Of a stretch of DNA of 64,000 bases, positions 46,621 through 56,088 are shown piece after piece. The stretch spans positions 4,402,001-4,466,000 of the forward strand of contig NZ_CP066126.1 in the NCBI RefSeq assembly GCF_020544465.1, read 5' to 3'. This DNA is from Chromobacterium rhizoryzae. Lineage in GTDB: Bacteria; Pseudomonadota; Gammaproteobacteria; Burkholderiales; Chromobacteriaceae. The notes beneath the pieces were generated by a model. It saw only the letters and a list, made by a program, of their open reading frames with translations, had not been told where the DNA came from and did no database searches. A program made the translations under genes and the position numbers. Position 1 is the first letter of the stretch; the number at the start of each line of letters is the position of its first letter.

Positions 46621-48079
46621 CGCAAATGGTTTTAAGAATTTTGATGCGGGCATAGTATTTATTATTGGCCTCCACCAGCGTCCACGGCACCTTGCTGGTG
46701 CTGGTGCGGTCCACCATATCGCTGACGGCCAGCTTGTAGGCGTCCCATTTGTCGCGGTTGCGCCAGTCTTCCTCGGTGATCTTGAAGCGCTTGAAGCCGG
46801 TTTCCTCGCGGCCCTTGAAACGCGCCATCTGTTCGTCCTTGCTGATGGCCAGCCAGAACTTGACGATGACGGCGCCGTTTTCGCTCAGCTGATGCTCGAA
46901 ATCGTTGATTTCGTAATAGGCGCGCATCCAGTCCGCCTCCTTGGCGAAGCCCTCCACCCGCTCCACCAGCACCCGGCCGTACCAGGTGCGGTCGAAAATG
47001 GTGATGCCGCCCTTGCCCGGCATATGGCGCCAGAAGCGCCACAGCCAGGGTTTGGCCTTTTCTTCCTGGGTGGGCGCGGCGATGGGCACCACCCGGTAGC
47101 GCCGCGCGTCCAGCGCCTGGGTGATGCGGCGTATGCTGCCGCCCTTGCCGGCGGCGTCGTTGCCTTCGAAAGCCAGCACCAGCGAATGCTGGGCGAAGCG
47201 CGGGTGACGGGTCAGCCGGTGCAGCCGGCCTTGCAGTTTTTCCAGCTCGGCCTTGTATTCGCCCTTGTCCATGGGCTGGTCCAGTTGCAGGGTGTCCAGC
47301 AACAGCTTGTTGTCTATCGGCGCCAGCAGCGGCGGCGCGTCTATCAATTCGGCCTGCGACCCCTGCGCCTGCGCCAGCCGGTTGCGGATGGCGTTGAGCA
47401 GGGTGTTGCCCACGGTCAGGCTGCGGTAATTGGCGTCCTCGCCGTCCACCACCACCCAGGGCGCGGCGGCGGTATTGGTCAGCCGCAGGATGTGCTCGGC
47501 GGATTTGCGTATCTTGTCGTAGCGCTCGTAATGCTCCCAGTCGGTCTTGGTCACGCGCCAACTGCTGGCCGGATCTTTTTCCATCTGCTTGAGCCGCTTG
47601 TGCTGCTGCTCCCGGGTCAAGTGGAACCAGAACTTCAGCACCAGCGCGCCGTCCATGGTCAGCATGCGTTCGAAGCGCAGGATGTCGAATATCTGCTTGT
47701 CCAGCGCGTCGCGGTCGCTGCGGGCGAACACCCGGTCGAACAGGGCGTCGGAGTAATAGGAGCCGAAGAACATGCCGATGCGGCCCTTGGCCGGCAGCTG
47801 CATCCAGTAACGCCACATCCAGGGCCGGGCGCGGGCGTCGTCGTTGGCTTCGGCGAAGGCCACGGTGTCGATCAGGCGCGGGTCCAGCCATTCATTGATC
47901 AGATTCATGGTTTCGCCGCGGCCGGCGCCGTCGAAGCCGTGAATCAGGATCAGCACCGGAAAATCGGCTTTCTCCTTCAAATCGTATTGCAGGTCCAGCA
48001 AGGCCTCGCGCAATTTGGGCATGGCTTCCCGGAATGTCTTTTTATCGATGCTATGGCCGATTTCGGCGGATTCGAACAT
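46595..48079 (-). CDS. pap: Polyphosphate:AMP phosphotransferase (two-domain PPK2)
   Basis: Pap makes ADP from AMP using polyphosphate. It has 494 residues with two tandem PPK2 domains, as in class II enzymes. The N-terminal domain has a degenerate P-loop GFDGAGRGET (48-57; Arg instead of Lys) and the C-terminal domain an intact one, GNDAAGKGGS (306-315). Both domains have a WMWRYW or WLWRFW segment and the lid-type FDRTWYGRVLVERV. Location between recB and recD is unusual. Confidence 0.93.
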   Translation of the reverse strand: MFESAEIGHSIDKKTFREAMPKLREALLDLQYDLKEKADFPVLILIHGFDGAGRGETMNLINEWLDPRLIDTVAFAEANDDARARPWMWRYWMQLPAKGRIGMFFGSYYSDALFDRVFARSDRDALDKQIFDILRFERMLTMDGALVLKFWFHLTREQQHKRLKQMEKDPASSWRVTKTDWEHYERYDKIRKSAEHILRLTNTAAAPWVVVDGEDANYRSLTVGNTLLNAIRNRLAQAQGSQAELIDAPPLLAPIDNKLLLDTLQLDQPMDKGEYKAELEKLQGRLHRLTRHPRFAQHSLVLAFEGNDAAGKGGSIRRITQALDARRYRVVPIAAPTQEEKAKPWLWRFWRHMPGKGGITIFDRTWYGRVLVERVEGFAKEADWMRAYYEINDFEHQLSENGAVIVKFWLAISKDEQMARFKGREETGFKRFKITEEDWRNRDKWDAYKLAVSDMVDRTSTSKVPWTLVEANNKYYARIKILKTICDALEARLA

Positions 48080-48193
48080 GATGCGTCCTTGTTATTGTCG
48101 GCCCGCGCCCGGCGCCACTCTCCCCTTCCGGCCGCGTTCCACTTCAGATAGTTCAGCTTAGTCCCATGACCGCGGCTTGCGCACTCCGCATTC

Positions 48194-51100
48194 CTACGCA
48201 TGCCCGGCGAACCATTGGTCCAGCGCCTCCAGCAAGGCCGGCGCGGGCTGATCGCTCCAGATCCCGCAAGCGTCGGCGCCGACGCCGCGCAGATAGAGAT
48301 AACGCACGCCGCCGAAGCGGGCGGCGAAGTCCACGCCGCGCGCGCTGAAATAGCGCCGCAGGGCCACGCAGTAAATCAGGTATTGCAGATAATAATGTTC
48401 TTGGGCGATGGATTCCGCCAGCCGCTCGGCGCGATAGTCTTCGCGCCGCCCGCCCAGGTGGTTGGATTTATAGTCCACCAGATAAATGCGCCCGTCGGAC
48501 TCGAACACCAGGTCCATGAAACCCTTGAGAAAACCGCGCACGGTGGAAAAGTCCAGTTGCGCCGCCGCCGCGCGCAAGGGCGCAGCCAGGCCGTGTTCCG
48601 GCGCGGACAGGATGGCGGCCAGCTTAGCCACCTCCAGCCTGGGCGCCGGCAGCATGAACTCCATCTCCACCAGCCGCTTGCCGTCCGGCACCTCGGCCAG
48701 TCTCACCCCCGGATCCAGTTCCGCGTTCAGCGTGGCCGCCACCATCTCGCAGCCGGCGTCGGCCCACTCCGGCGCGAAGCCGTGCTTGGCCAAGGCCCGC
48801 TCCACCGCCTGCCGCAGGCCGGCGTCGTCCACGCCGAAGCTGATGGTTTCAAAAATCTCGTGCAGGCAGGTGCCGGCCTTGGCCCCGCGCGGAAAACCGA
48901 AACGATCCAGGGCCGGCGGCTCCGGCGCTTCCGCCGCCGCCGCGGGCTGCCCCGCGTCGTGGTCCGGGCTCTCCTGCCATTTGCCGGCCGCCTGCGCGTG
49001 GGTCAGCGAGGTGAAGCTGGCCACCCGCCACGGCGCGGCCAGCCGGCGCGTGAACGCTTGAGCCTGATAATCCCGCCCCGTTTCGCGCCGCGCGGCCAAG
49101 GCCGGCCGCGCGCCGTCCTCCTCCAGCACCGCGCAAGCGCCTGCCGCGGCGGCGTTGGCCGTCGCCGCGAACGCCTCCAGCTCGCGCCTGAGCACGGCGT
49201 CGTCCAGTTCCAGCGTTTCCAGCTCCGGCAAGGCGCGCGCGTCGCGGCCGTGCAGCAGCCAGCTCAGCGCCGCCGTCTCCATGCCGCGCACCCAGCCCCA
49301 GCACAGGTATTGGCGATATTGCGCCCGGGTCAGCGCCACGTAGAGCAGACGCAGTTTCTCCGCCAACAGTTCGCTGCGCGCCGCCAGTTTCACCTCGGCG
49401 TCGGCCGCGGCGTCCGGCGCCAGCCAGGATTGATCCTGAGCGTGGTAGCGCCAGAACGCGGCGTCGCGTCGCTCCAGCGCGCCTCCCCACAAAAAAGGGC
49501 AGAAGGCCACCGGGTATTGCAGGCCCTTGGCGGTGTGGATGGTGACGATTTTGACCAGGGCCGCGTCGCTCTCCAGCCGCAGCACCGCCTCCTCTCCGCC
49601 CGGCGGCTGCGCCACCCGCGTTTCCAGCCAGCCCAGCAGCGGCGCCATGCCCTGGCGCTGATCGCTCTCTTGCTGAAGCAGTTCGGCCAGATGAGACAGA
49701 TTGGTCAGCCTGCGTTCGCCGTCCGGCATCGGCAGCAGGCGTTCGGCCACCCGTTCCCGTGCGAAGAAATGCCGCCAGGCGGCCATGAAGCCGCGCTCCC
49801 GCCATAGCAGGTGGTCGGCGGCGTTGGCCTGCAGCTGCGCTTCCCAGCGCGCCTCGTCCTCCACCCGGGCCAGCAACTCTCCGGCGTCGACCCCGGCCAG
49901 TTCGGTCACCAGCGCCGCGCGCAGCCGCGCCTCGCTGGCCGGCTCCGCCCAGGCGCGCAGCAAGGCCAGCATCTCGCCGGCCTCGCGGCTGGCGAACACG
50001 CTCTCCTGGGTCAGCGCCACGCTGGCCACGCCGCGTTCGGCCAAGGACTGACGCACCCGGTCTCCCTGACGATGGGTGGACACCAGCACGGCGATGTCGC
50101 CGCCGGCCAAGGGCCGGCGCGCCTCGCCGGCGACGATGGCGGCGCGATCGACCGCGGCCAGCGCCAGCAGACGCGCGATCTCGTCGGCGCAGGCCTCGGC
50201 GGCCCCTTCGGCGGCGGCTTCTCCGCTGGCGGCCTTGCCCTCGGTCTCCGGTCTCAGCCATTGAAAGCAGAACGGCGGCCTGTCGTCGTCGATGTCCAGC
50301 CGGCCGCCGGAGGCCGGTTGCGCCGCCACCGGCTGATAGGCGATGCCCTCGATCAGAAACGGCAGTTCCCGCGCGAACAGCGCGTTGACGGTGCTGACCA
50401 GCGGGGCCTCGGAGCGGCGGTTGGTGTCCAGCGTGTAATGATGTTGCGCGTCGTTACGCGCCGCCAGGTAGGCGAAGATGTCGGCGCCGCGGAAACTGTA
50501 GATCGCCTGCTTCGGATCCCCCACCAGGAAGACCGGCCGCCGCTGCGCGACGAAGCAATGTCGGAAGATGGAATACTGAATGGGGTCCGTGTCCTGGAAT
50601 TCGTCGATCAAGGCCACCTGGAAGCTGCGCGCCACGTGGGCCGCCAGCAGCGGACCGCTGATCGGGTCGGCCAGCGCCGCGCCCAGATCGGTCAACAGGT
50701 CGTCGAAACTGCGGCTGCGCTCCCCCACGCGGCGCGCGCTCAATTGTTCATTGGTCCAGGCGATCAGTTCCAGCTTGAGTTGCGCCACCGACAGCGCCAC
50801 CTCTTCCATATAAGCGTCCCAGGCGCCCAGCCAGGCCTCCGTCAAGGCGAACAAGGGGTGCTCCGGCGCGGCGTGGCCTTTCTTCATGCCCTTGGCCAGC
50901 GAGGCCGGCAGCAGCTTGTCCAGCTGGCGGCGGCTCTCCTTGTCCAGCACCGGGGTGGTCTCCGGTGTGGCCAGCAGGCCGTCCAGGGCGCCGATGGCGC
51001 GTTCGATAATGGCCGGGCTGTAGCTGCGCGCGTTGAAGCCGACGGCGGCGCGCAGCAGATCGGCGGCCTCCGCCGCGCCTTCCGGCCGCGCCGCCAGCGC

Positions 51101-51787
51101 CCGCCAGCCCCGCTCCACCGCGAGCAAGGCGCGCTCCAGGCCGGCCACGTGCGGCGCGCGCATGCGCAGATAGGGCTTGGACAGATAGGGCCGGATGTCC
51201 GCCAGCCAGCCGTCCGGCGTTTCGCCGTTGTCCACCAGCACTTGGGCGAGCAAGGGATCGTCCACCACCCGCCTCCGCCAGAAGTCGTCGACGATCTCGA
51301 TCAAGCGCTCCTCGTCGTCGCTGACCAGTTCGGCTTCGAAGGTCTGGCTGCTTTCAAAGGCGGCGTCGGTCAGCACCCGCTGGCAGAAGCCGTGGATGGT
51401 GTAGATGGCGGCGGCGTCGAAGCCGGTGATCGCGGCCTTGAGCCGCTGCGAGGCCTGCTCCCGCGCCGCGCCGGGCGGAAAACGCGCCGCCAGCGCCGAC
51501 AGAAAGGGATCGCCGCCGGCCTCGCCTTCTCCGGCCAGCGTCTGCGCCAGCTCGCTCAAGCGCCGGCGCAGCCGTTCGCGCAGCTCCGCGGTGGCGGCCT
51601 TGGTATAGGTCACCACCAGCACTTGATCGACGGTGGGCGGCGGCTGACCGTCGCGCTCTTCCAGCAATAGCCGGGCGAACAGGGCCGCAATGGTCCAGGT
51701 TTTGCCGGTGCCGGCCGAGGCTTCGATCAGGTTGATGCCGCTCAGCGGGCAGTTCAGCGCGTCCAGCGCTTGGGGAAGCAGGCTCAT
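48194..51787 (-). CDS. recB: Exodeoxyribonuclease V beta subunit RecB
   Basis: RecB is the 3'-5' helicase and nuclease subunit of RecBCD. It has 1197 residues (1180 in E. coli). The Walker A motif EASAGTGKTWTI is at 22-33, motif II LIDEFQDTDPIQYSIFR and motif III VGDPKQAIYSFRGAD follow, then VTIHTAKGLQYPVAFCPF. The C-terminal nuclease has FMDLVFESDGRIYLVDYKSNHLG with the DYK signature. No recC gene is found upstream or downstream in this window; the upstream neighbour is an SDR gene. Confidence 0.96.
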   Translation of the reverse strand: MSLLPQALDALNCPLSGINLIEASAGTGKTWTIAALFARLLLEERDGQPPPTVDQVLVVTYTKAATAELRERLRRRLSELAQTLAGEGEAGGDPFLSALAARFPPGAAREQASQRLKAAITGFDAAAIYTIHGFCQRVLTDAAFESSQTFEAELVSDDEERLIEIVDDFWRRRVVDDPLLAQVLVDNGETPDGWLADIRPYLSKPYLRMRAPHVAGLERALLAVERGWRALAARPEGAAEAADLLRAAVGFNARSYSPAIIERAIGALDGLLATPETTPVLDKESRRQLDKLLPASLAKGMKKGHAAPEHPLFALTEAWLGAWDAYMEEVALSVAQLKLELIAWTNEQLSARRVGERSRSFDDLLTDLGAALADPISGPLLAAHVARSFQVALIDEFQDTDPIQYSIFRHCFVAQRRPVFLVGDPKQAIYSFRGADIFAYLAARNDAQHHYTLDTNRRSEAPLVSTVNALFARELPFLIEGIAYQPVAAQPASGGRLDIDDDRPPFCFQWLRPETEGKAASGEAAAEGAAEACADEIARLLALAAVDRAAIVAGEARRPLAGGDIAVLVSTHRQGDRVRQSLAERGVASVALTQESVFASREAGEMLALLRAWAEPASEARLRAALVTELAGVDAGELLARVEDEARWEAQLQANAADHLLWRERGFMAAWRHFFARERVAERLLPMPDGERRLTNLSHLAELLQQESDQRQGMAPLLGWLETRVAQPPGGEEAVLRLESDAALVKIVTIHTAKGLQYPVAFCPFLWGGALERRDAAFWRYHAQDQSWLAPDAAADAEVKLAARSELLAEKLRLLYVALTRAQYRQYLCWGWVRGMETAALSWLLHGRDARALPELETLELDDAVLRRELEAFAATANAAAAGACAVLEEDGARPALAARRETGRDYQAQAFTRRLAAPWRVASFTSLTHAQAAGKWQESPDHDAGQPAAAAEAPEPPALDRFGFPRGAKAGTCLHEIFETISFGVDDAGLRQAVERALAKHGFAPEWADAGCEMVAATLNAELDPGVRLAEVPDGKRLVEMEFMLPAPRLEVAKLAAILSAPEHGLAAPLRAAAAQLDFSTVRGFLKGFMDLVFESDGRIYLVDYKSNHLGGRREDYRAERLAESIAQEHYYLQYLIYCVALRRYFSARGVDFAARFGGVRYLYLRGVGADACGIWSDQPAPALLEALDQWFAGHA

Positions 51788-51858
51788 GATGGCGACACTT
51801 TAATGCGATTTGGCCATTTAAACGACCCGTCATCGGGGCCAGCATCGCTTGTCCGCAT

Positions 51859-52575
51859 TCAGAAGCGCTCGTCCAGGATAGCGGGCAGGACGATTTCCCG
51901 CGCGAAGGAGGCGTCGGACAAATTCAGCAAGGCGCGCGTCAGGCTCACCACGTCGTGCAGCGGGATCAGCTGGCCGGCGCCGCGCTCGGCGGCGTGTTCG
52001 CGGGGCACGGACAAATCGTCCTCTGTATTGAGGTAGCCCAATTGCAGGCAGGTCACGGCCAGGCGCTGCGCGCGGTACTCCTCCCGCAGCGCGTCGGCCA
52101 TGCCGCTCAAGGCGAACTTGCTGGCGGCGAAAGCCACTTCGGGACGGCCGCTGCGCGGCAGGCCCGAAGTCGACCCCGTCAGGATGAGCTGCGGCTTGGC
52201 CGCGCCCGACATCCGCGGCAGCAGATGTTTGAGCAGCAGAATCGTCGAAGCGATATTGACCTGGACCACTTCCATCAGCTCCAGATCCGAACAGCGGGAA
52301 AACGCATAGGAGGACTCAAACGCCTCCCGCTCCCAGATCCCCACATTGCACATCACCACGTCCAGCCGTTCCGGCAGCGCGCTCATCACTTGCTCCACGG
52401 CCAGCGCCGGCTTGGACAAATCGGCCTCTATCCAGTCCAGCGCAACGCCGGCCGGCGGCTTCAGGTCTTCCGGCCGGCTCCTGGAAACGCCTATCACGCG
52501 GTCGCCCTCCCGCCCCAATCCTTCCACAAAAGCCTTGCCAAGGCCCCGGCTCGCTCCAATGATCAGTATATTCAC
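51859..52575 (-). CDS. SDR-family oxidoreductase with Phe in place of the catalytic Tyr
   Basis: This is a 238-residue Rossmann-fold protein of the short-chain dehydrogenase family. It starts at GTG 52575 (MNILIIGASRGLGKAF), with GGAG upstream; longer in-frame ORFs are spurious. The cofactor motif is GASRGLG (7-13), with ADLS and NVG elements. The usual YxxxK is FAASK: residue 149 is Phe (TTC) and Lys153 is kept. Ser near 135-137 is present. Without Tyr, classic reductase activity is doubtful, although a different activity or an NAD(P)-sensing role is possible. Confidence 0.85.
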   Translation of the reverse strand: MNILIIGASRGLGKAFVEGLGREGDRVIGVSRSRPEDLKPPAGVALDWIEADLSKPALAVEQVMSALPERLDVVMCNVGIWEREAFESSYAFSRCSDLELMEVVQVNIASTILLLKHLLPRMSGAAKPQLILTGSTSGLPRSGRPEVAFAASKFALSGMADALREEYRAQRLAVTCLQLGYLNTEDDLSVPREHAAERGAGQLIPLHDVVSLTRALLNLSDASFAREIVLPAILDERF

Positions 52576-52711
52576 GGCGTCTCCAAAATGAATCTGCGCG
52601 GCGGTTCCGCGGCAGTGACAGACGAGAAGGATACCTGATTCGTCAAATTTGTCGGCCACGCCGGCAAAGGGGATAATCGCCGCCCGAACCCCGCATTCAA
52701 GGCCTGACACA

Positions 52712-53407
52712 ATGAGCGACGCCGCAATCCGACTTTCAAAACGCATGGTGGAACTGGGCCTGTGCACGCGGCGCGAAGCCGACGCCTGCATCGAGCAGGG
52801 TCTGGTGAAAGTGGACGGCCAGGTCGTCACCGCGCTGGGCAGCCGGGTGGAGCCGCAGCAGCGCGTCGAACTCCTGGGCCGGCCCGACGCGCAGCGCGAC
52901 GCGGCGGTCACCCTGCTGCTGCACAAGCCGGCCGGCGCCGAGCCGCTGTCCCTGCTGGGCCCGGACAGCCAGATGCCAGGCGACGTCAGCGGGCTGAGCT
53001 GGCTGCCGCGCCATCGCCAGCATCTGCAAGGTGTCGGCGCCGTCGCCGACCGCGCCCACGGCCTGGTGGCGCTGACCCAGGACCGCAAGCTGGCGCAGCG
53101 GCTGGCCGATTGCCAGCTGGAATTCCTGATCAATGTCGACGCCGCGCCCGCCGCCGCCGAACTGCAACAAAGACAGAGCGGCCTGCGCCCCGGCGGCAAG
53201 CAGCCGCGCGAACTCAAAGTCTCGCGCCAGAGCGACCGACAACTGCGCCTGGTGCTCGCGGCGCGCGACGCGCGCTGGCTGGACGATATCTGCGCCGGCC
53301 TGGGCGTCAGCCCGCTGGCGCTGCGCTGCATCCGCATTGGCCGGCTGGCGATAGGCCAGTTGGCGGCCGGGCAGTGGCGTTATGTGCCGGACTTCGAGCG
53401 TTTCTGA
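52712..53407 (+). CDS. RsuA/RluF-like protein with altered catalytic motif
   Basis: This is a 231-residue protein with an N-terminal S4 RNA-binding domain (RLSKRMVELGLCTRREADACIEQGLVKVDGQVV, residues 7-39) and a pseudouridine-synthase-like fold, ending IRIGRLAIGQLAAGQWRYVPDFERF as in RsuA relatives. The catalytic motif G-R-L-D-x4-G-L is replaced by GAVADRAHGL (109-118). The Asp position is Ala112, with an Asp one residue later. It may be an inactive paralogue that still binds RNA. The start at 52712 begins a typical S4 domain. Its last 28 bases overlap the convergent glxK gene. Confidence 0.82.
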   Translation: MSDAAIRLSKRMVELGLCTRREADACIEQGLVKVDGQVVTALGSRVEPQQRVELLGRPDAQRDAAVTLLLHKPAGAEPLSLLGPDSQMPGDVSGLSWLPRHRQHLQGVGAVADRAHGLVALTQDRKLAQRLADCQLEFLINVDAAPAAAELQQRQSGLRPGGKQPRELKVSRQSDRQLRLVLAARDARWLDDICAGLGVSPLALRCIRIGRLAIGQLAAGQWRYVPDFERF

Positions 53408-54546
53408 GAACCTAGCTTCATGCCCAGCGCCAGCGCCGCCGCCGCGTTGCGCGCGGCGCGGCTGACATTGTCCGCGGCCTCGGCCAAGGCCTGTTCCTGG
53501 CTGCACGGCCGGCTGACCGCGGCGAACACCGCGTCCAGCCCGTGCGCGTGGGTCAGTTCGCTGCCCGCGCCCAGACAACCGCCTATCGCCAGCACCGGCA
53601 CCCCATGACGCCGAGCGACGCGGGCGACGCCTATCGGCGTCTTGCCTTGCACGCTCTGGCTATCGATGCGGCCTTCGCCAGTCACCGCCAGATCGGCGTC
53701 GGCCAACGCCGCGTCCAGGCCGACGGCCTCGGCGACGATGGCGCTGCCGGAACGCAGCCGGCCGCCCAGGCAGGCCAGCAGCGCGGCGCCCATGCCGCCG
53801 GCCGCGCCGGCCCCGGCCGCCTCGGCCGCGGCCACGCCCGACTCGCCCTCCATCAAGACCGCGAAATGCGCCAAAGCCGCATCCAGCGCCGCCACCATCG
53901 CCGGCGTCGCGCCCTTCTGCGGCCCGAACACCGCCGACGCGCCGCGCGGGCCGGTCAGGGGATTATCCACGTCACAGGCCACGTCGATGCGGCAGGCCGC
54001 CAGCCGCGGGTCCAGCCCGGACAGGTCCAGCCGCGCCAGGCTCGCCAAGGCCGCGCCGCCGGCCGGCAGCTCGCCTCCGTCCGCGTCCAGCAGCCTGGCG
54101 CCCAGCGCCTGCAACATGCCGGCGCCGCCGTCGTTGGTGGCGCTGCCGCCTATGCCCAGCACAAAGCGGCGCGCGCCGGCGTCCAGCGCGTCGCGGATCA
54201 GATCTCCGGTGCCGTGGCTGCCGGTCAGCAAGGGGTTGCGCCGTTCCGGCGGCAATAAGGCCAGGCCGCTGGCGGCGGCCATTTCTATCACCGCCACGCC
54301 GTCCGCGGTCAGCCCGTAGCGCGCGGACAAGGTCTCGCCCAGCGGGCCTCGCGCCGACGCCTCGCGCCACTGGCCGCCCAGGGCGTCCAGCATCGCCTGC
54401 ACCGTGCCCTCGCCGCCGTCCGCCATCGGCAGCTTGTGGTAGCGGGCGGCGGGAAACACCTGGCGGAAGCCGTCCTCTATCGCCTGGGCCACCTGCAGCG
54501 CGCTCAGGCTTTCCTTGTAGGAGTCCGGGGCAATCACGATTTTCAT
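53380..54546 (-). CDS. glxK: Glycerate kinase (GarK/GlxK type)
   Basis: This enzyme phosphorylates D-glycerate to 2-phosphoglycerate. It has 388 residues from the start at 54546 (MKIVIAPDSYKESLSALQVA, the family hallmark). Also typical are PMADGGEGT, GIGGSATNDGGAGMLQALGA and LAVTGEGRIDSQSVQGKTPIGVA. It is followed divergently by an MFS transporter upstream and a CdaR regulator, so glycerate, glucarate or galactarate use is likely. Its 3' end overlaps the convergent RsuA-like gene. Confidence 0.94.
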   Translation of the reverse strand: MKIVIAPDSYKESLSALQVAQAIEDGFRQVFPAARYHKLPMADGGEGTVQAMLDALGGQWREASARGPLGETLSARYGLTADGVAVIEMAAASGLALLPPERRNPLLTGSHGTGDLIRDALDAGARRFVLGIGGSATNDGGAGMLQALGARLLDADGGELPAGGAALASLARLDLSGLDPRLAACRIDVACDVDNPLTGPRGASAVFGPQKGATPAMVAALDAALAHFAVLMEGESGVAAAEAAGAGAAGGMGAALLACLGGRLRSGSAIVAEAVGLDAALADADLAVTGEGRIDSQSVQGKTPIGVARVARRHGVPVLAIGGCLGAGSELTHAHGLDAVFAAVSRPCSQEQALAEAADNVSRAARNAAAALALGMKLGSQKRSKSGT

Positions 54547-54583
54547 GCGGTTTTCAATCACAAGAGACGACGATGGCAAGATA

Positions 54584-55909
54584 TTAGCGATTGACCAGCC
54601 GCGGCGGAATCCGCAGCACCAGCAGCGCGCCGGCCAGCATCACGCCGGACAGAATGTACAGCGCCGGATCCGTGCTGTGAGTCAGGTCCTTGATCCAGCC
54701 CACCAGGAAGGGGCTGACGAAGCCGGCCACCTGGCCCAGCGAATTGATCAAGGCCAGCCCGCCGGCGGCGGCCGCGCTGCCGAGAAAGGCGGTGGGCAGC
54801 GGCCAGAACATGGACAGGCCGGCCAGCGCGCCCATGGTGGCCAGGCTCAGCCCCAGCATGGACAGCCAGACCGCGCCGCCGCTATTGGCCGCCATCAGCA
54901 AGCCCAGCACGCCCATCAGCAGCGGCAGCACCACGTGCCAGCGGCGTTCTCCGCGCCGGTCGCCGGAACGGCCGACCCAGACCATGAAGAAGCAGGCGGC
55001 CAGATAAGGCAGCGCGCTGAGCCAGCCGATGACGCCGGCGCTCTGGAACCCCAGGCCCTTGATGATGGACGGCAGCCAGAAGTTGATCGCGTACACCCCC
55101 ATCTGGATGGCGAAATAGATCGCGCCCAACATCCACACATTGACGTTGCGCAGCACGCTGGCGAAGGACTGCTCCACCGGCCGCTGCGCCGAGCGCCGCG
55201 CCTCGTCGTCGATCAGCGCCTGCCGCATCGCCGCTTTCTCTTCCGCGCTCAGCCAGCGCGCCTCGGCGATGCCGTCGTTCAGATAGAAATACACGCCCAG
55301 ACCCAGCAACACCGTGGGCAGGCCTTGCAGCAGGAACAGCCACTGCCAGCCGGCCAGACCGCCTTGTCCGGCGGCGAAATGCTGCAGCATCCAGCCGGAC
55401 AGCGGCCCGCCCAGCACGCCGGACACCGGGATGGCCGACATGAACAGCGCCATCACCTGGCCGCGCTTGTCGGCCGGGAACCAGCGGGTGAAGTACAGCA
55501 CGATGCCGGGAAAGAAGCCGGCCTCGGCCACGCCGGTGAAAAAGCGCAGCGTGTAGAAGGACTGCGGCGTGGACACGAACATCAGACAAGCGGACAGCGT
55601 GCCCCACACCAGCATCAGCAAGGCGATCCAGCGCCGCGCGCCCACCTTGTGCAGCATCAGATTGCTGGGCACGCCGCACAGCACATAGCCGATGAAGAAA
55701 ATGCCGGCGCCCAGGCCGTAGACGGTTTCGCTCAAGCCCAGCGCGTCCAGCATCTCCAGCTTGGCGAAGCCGACGTTGACGCGGTCCAGATAGTTGAACA
55801 GATAACAAACGAAAATGAAGGGAATCAGCCGCCAAACGGCTTTCTTGTAAGCGCCGGCCAGAATGTCCTGCCGCGGCGCGCTCAGGGTATCGCTAGGGTT
55901 CACATCCAT
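54584..55909 (-). CDS. MFS transporter, anion:cation symporter (ACS) family
   Basis: This is a 441-residue 12-TM transporter of the ACS group (GudP/GarP, phthalate and hexuronate transporters). Features are YLDRVNVGFAKLEM near TM1, the GAGIFFIGYVLCGVPSNLML helix, AEAGFFPGIVLYFTRWFP and the conserved internal loop. It is 37 bases upstream of glxK on the same strand and divergent from the CdaR-type regulator. This suggests D-glycerate or sugar-diacid uptake; the exact substrate is inference. Confidence 0.9.
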   Translation of the reverse strand: MDVNPSDTLSAPRQDILAGAYKKAVWRLIPFIFVCYLFNYLDRVNVGFAKLEMLDALGLSETVYGLGAGIFFIGYVLCGVPSNLMLHKVGARRWIALLMLVWGTLSACLMFVSTPQSFYTLRFFTGVAEAGFFPGIVLYFTRWFPADKRGQVMALFMSAIPVSGVLGGPLSGWMLQHFAAGQGGLAGWQWLFLLQGLPTVLLGLGVYFYLNDGIAEARWLSAEEKAAMRQALIDDEARRSAQRPVEQSFASVLRNVNVWMLGAIYFAIQMGVYAINFWLPSIIKGLGFQSAGVIGWLSALPYLAACFFMVWVGRSGDRRGERRWHVVLPLLMGVLGLLMAANSGGAVWLSMLGLSLATMGALAGLSMFWPLPTAFLGSAAAAGGLALINSLGQVAGFVSPFLVGWIKDLTHSTDPALYILSGVMLAGALLVLRIPPRLVNR

Positions 55910-56088
55910 CTCCTCTGCGCGCGGGGGGCTCTCCCTCCGGCGCGTCTCCTTGGTTCTGATGAATATTGTTTTTGTATCGCGTCGCTCATTCTGGTCAGCG
56001 CCAACGGAAAATACTTCGTGCAGACGTCTGGTTTATGCGCGGGAATTGCCGGAATATATTATGCAAACGCACAAACCCTGGACGCGCC

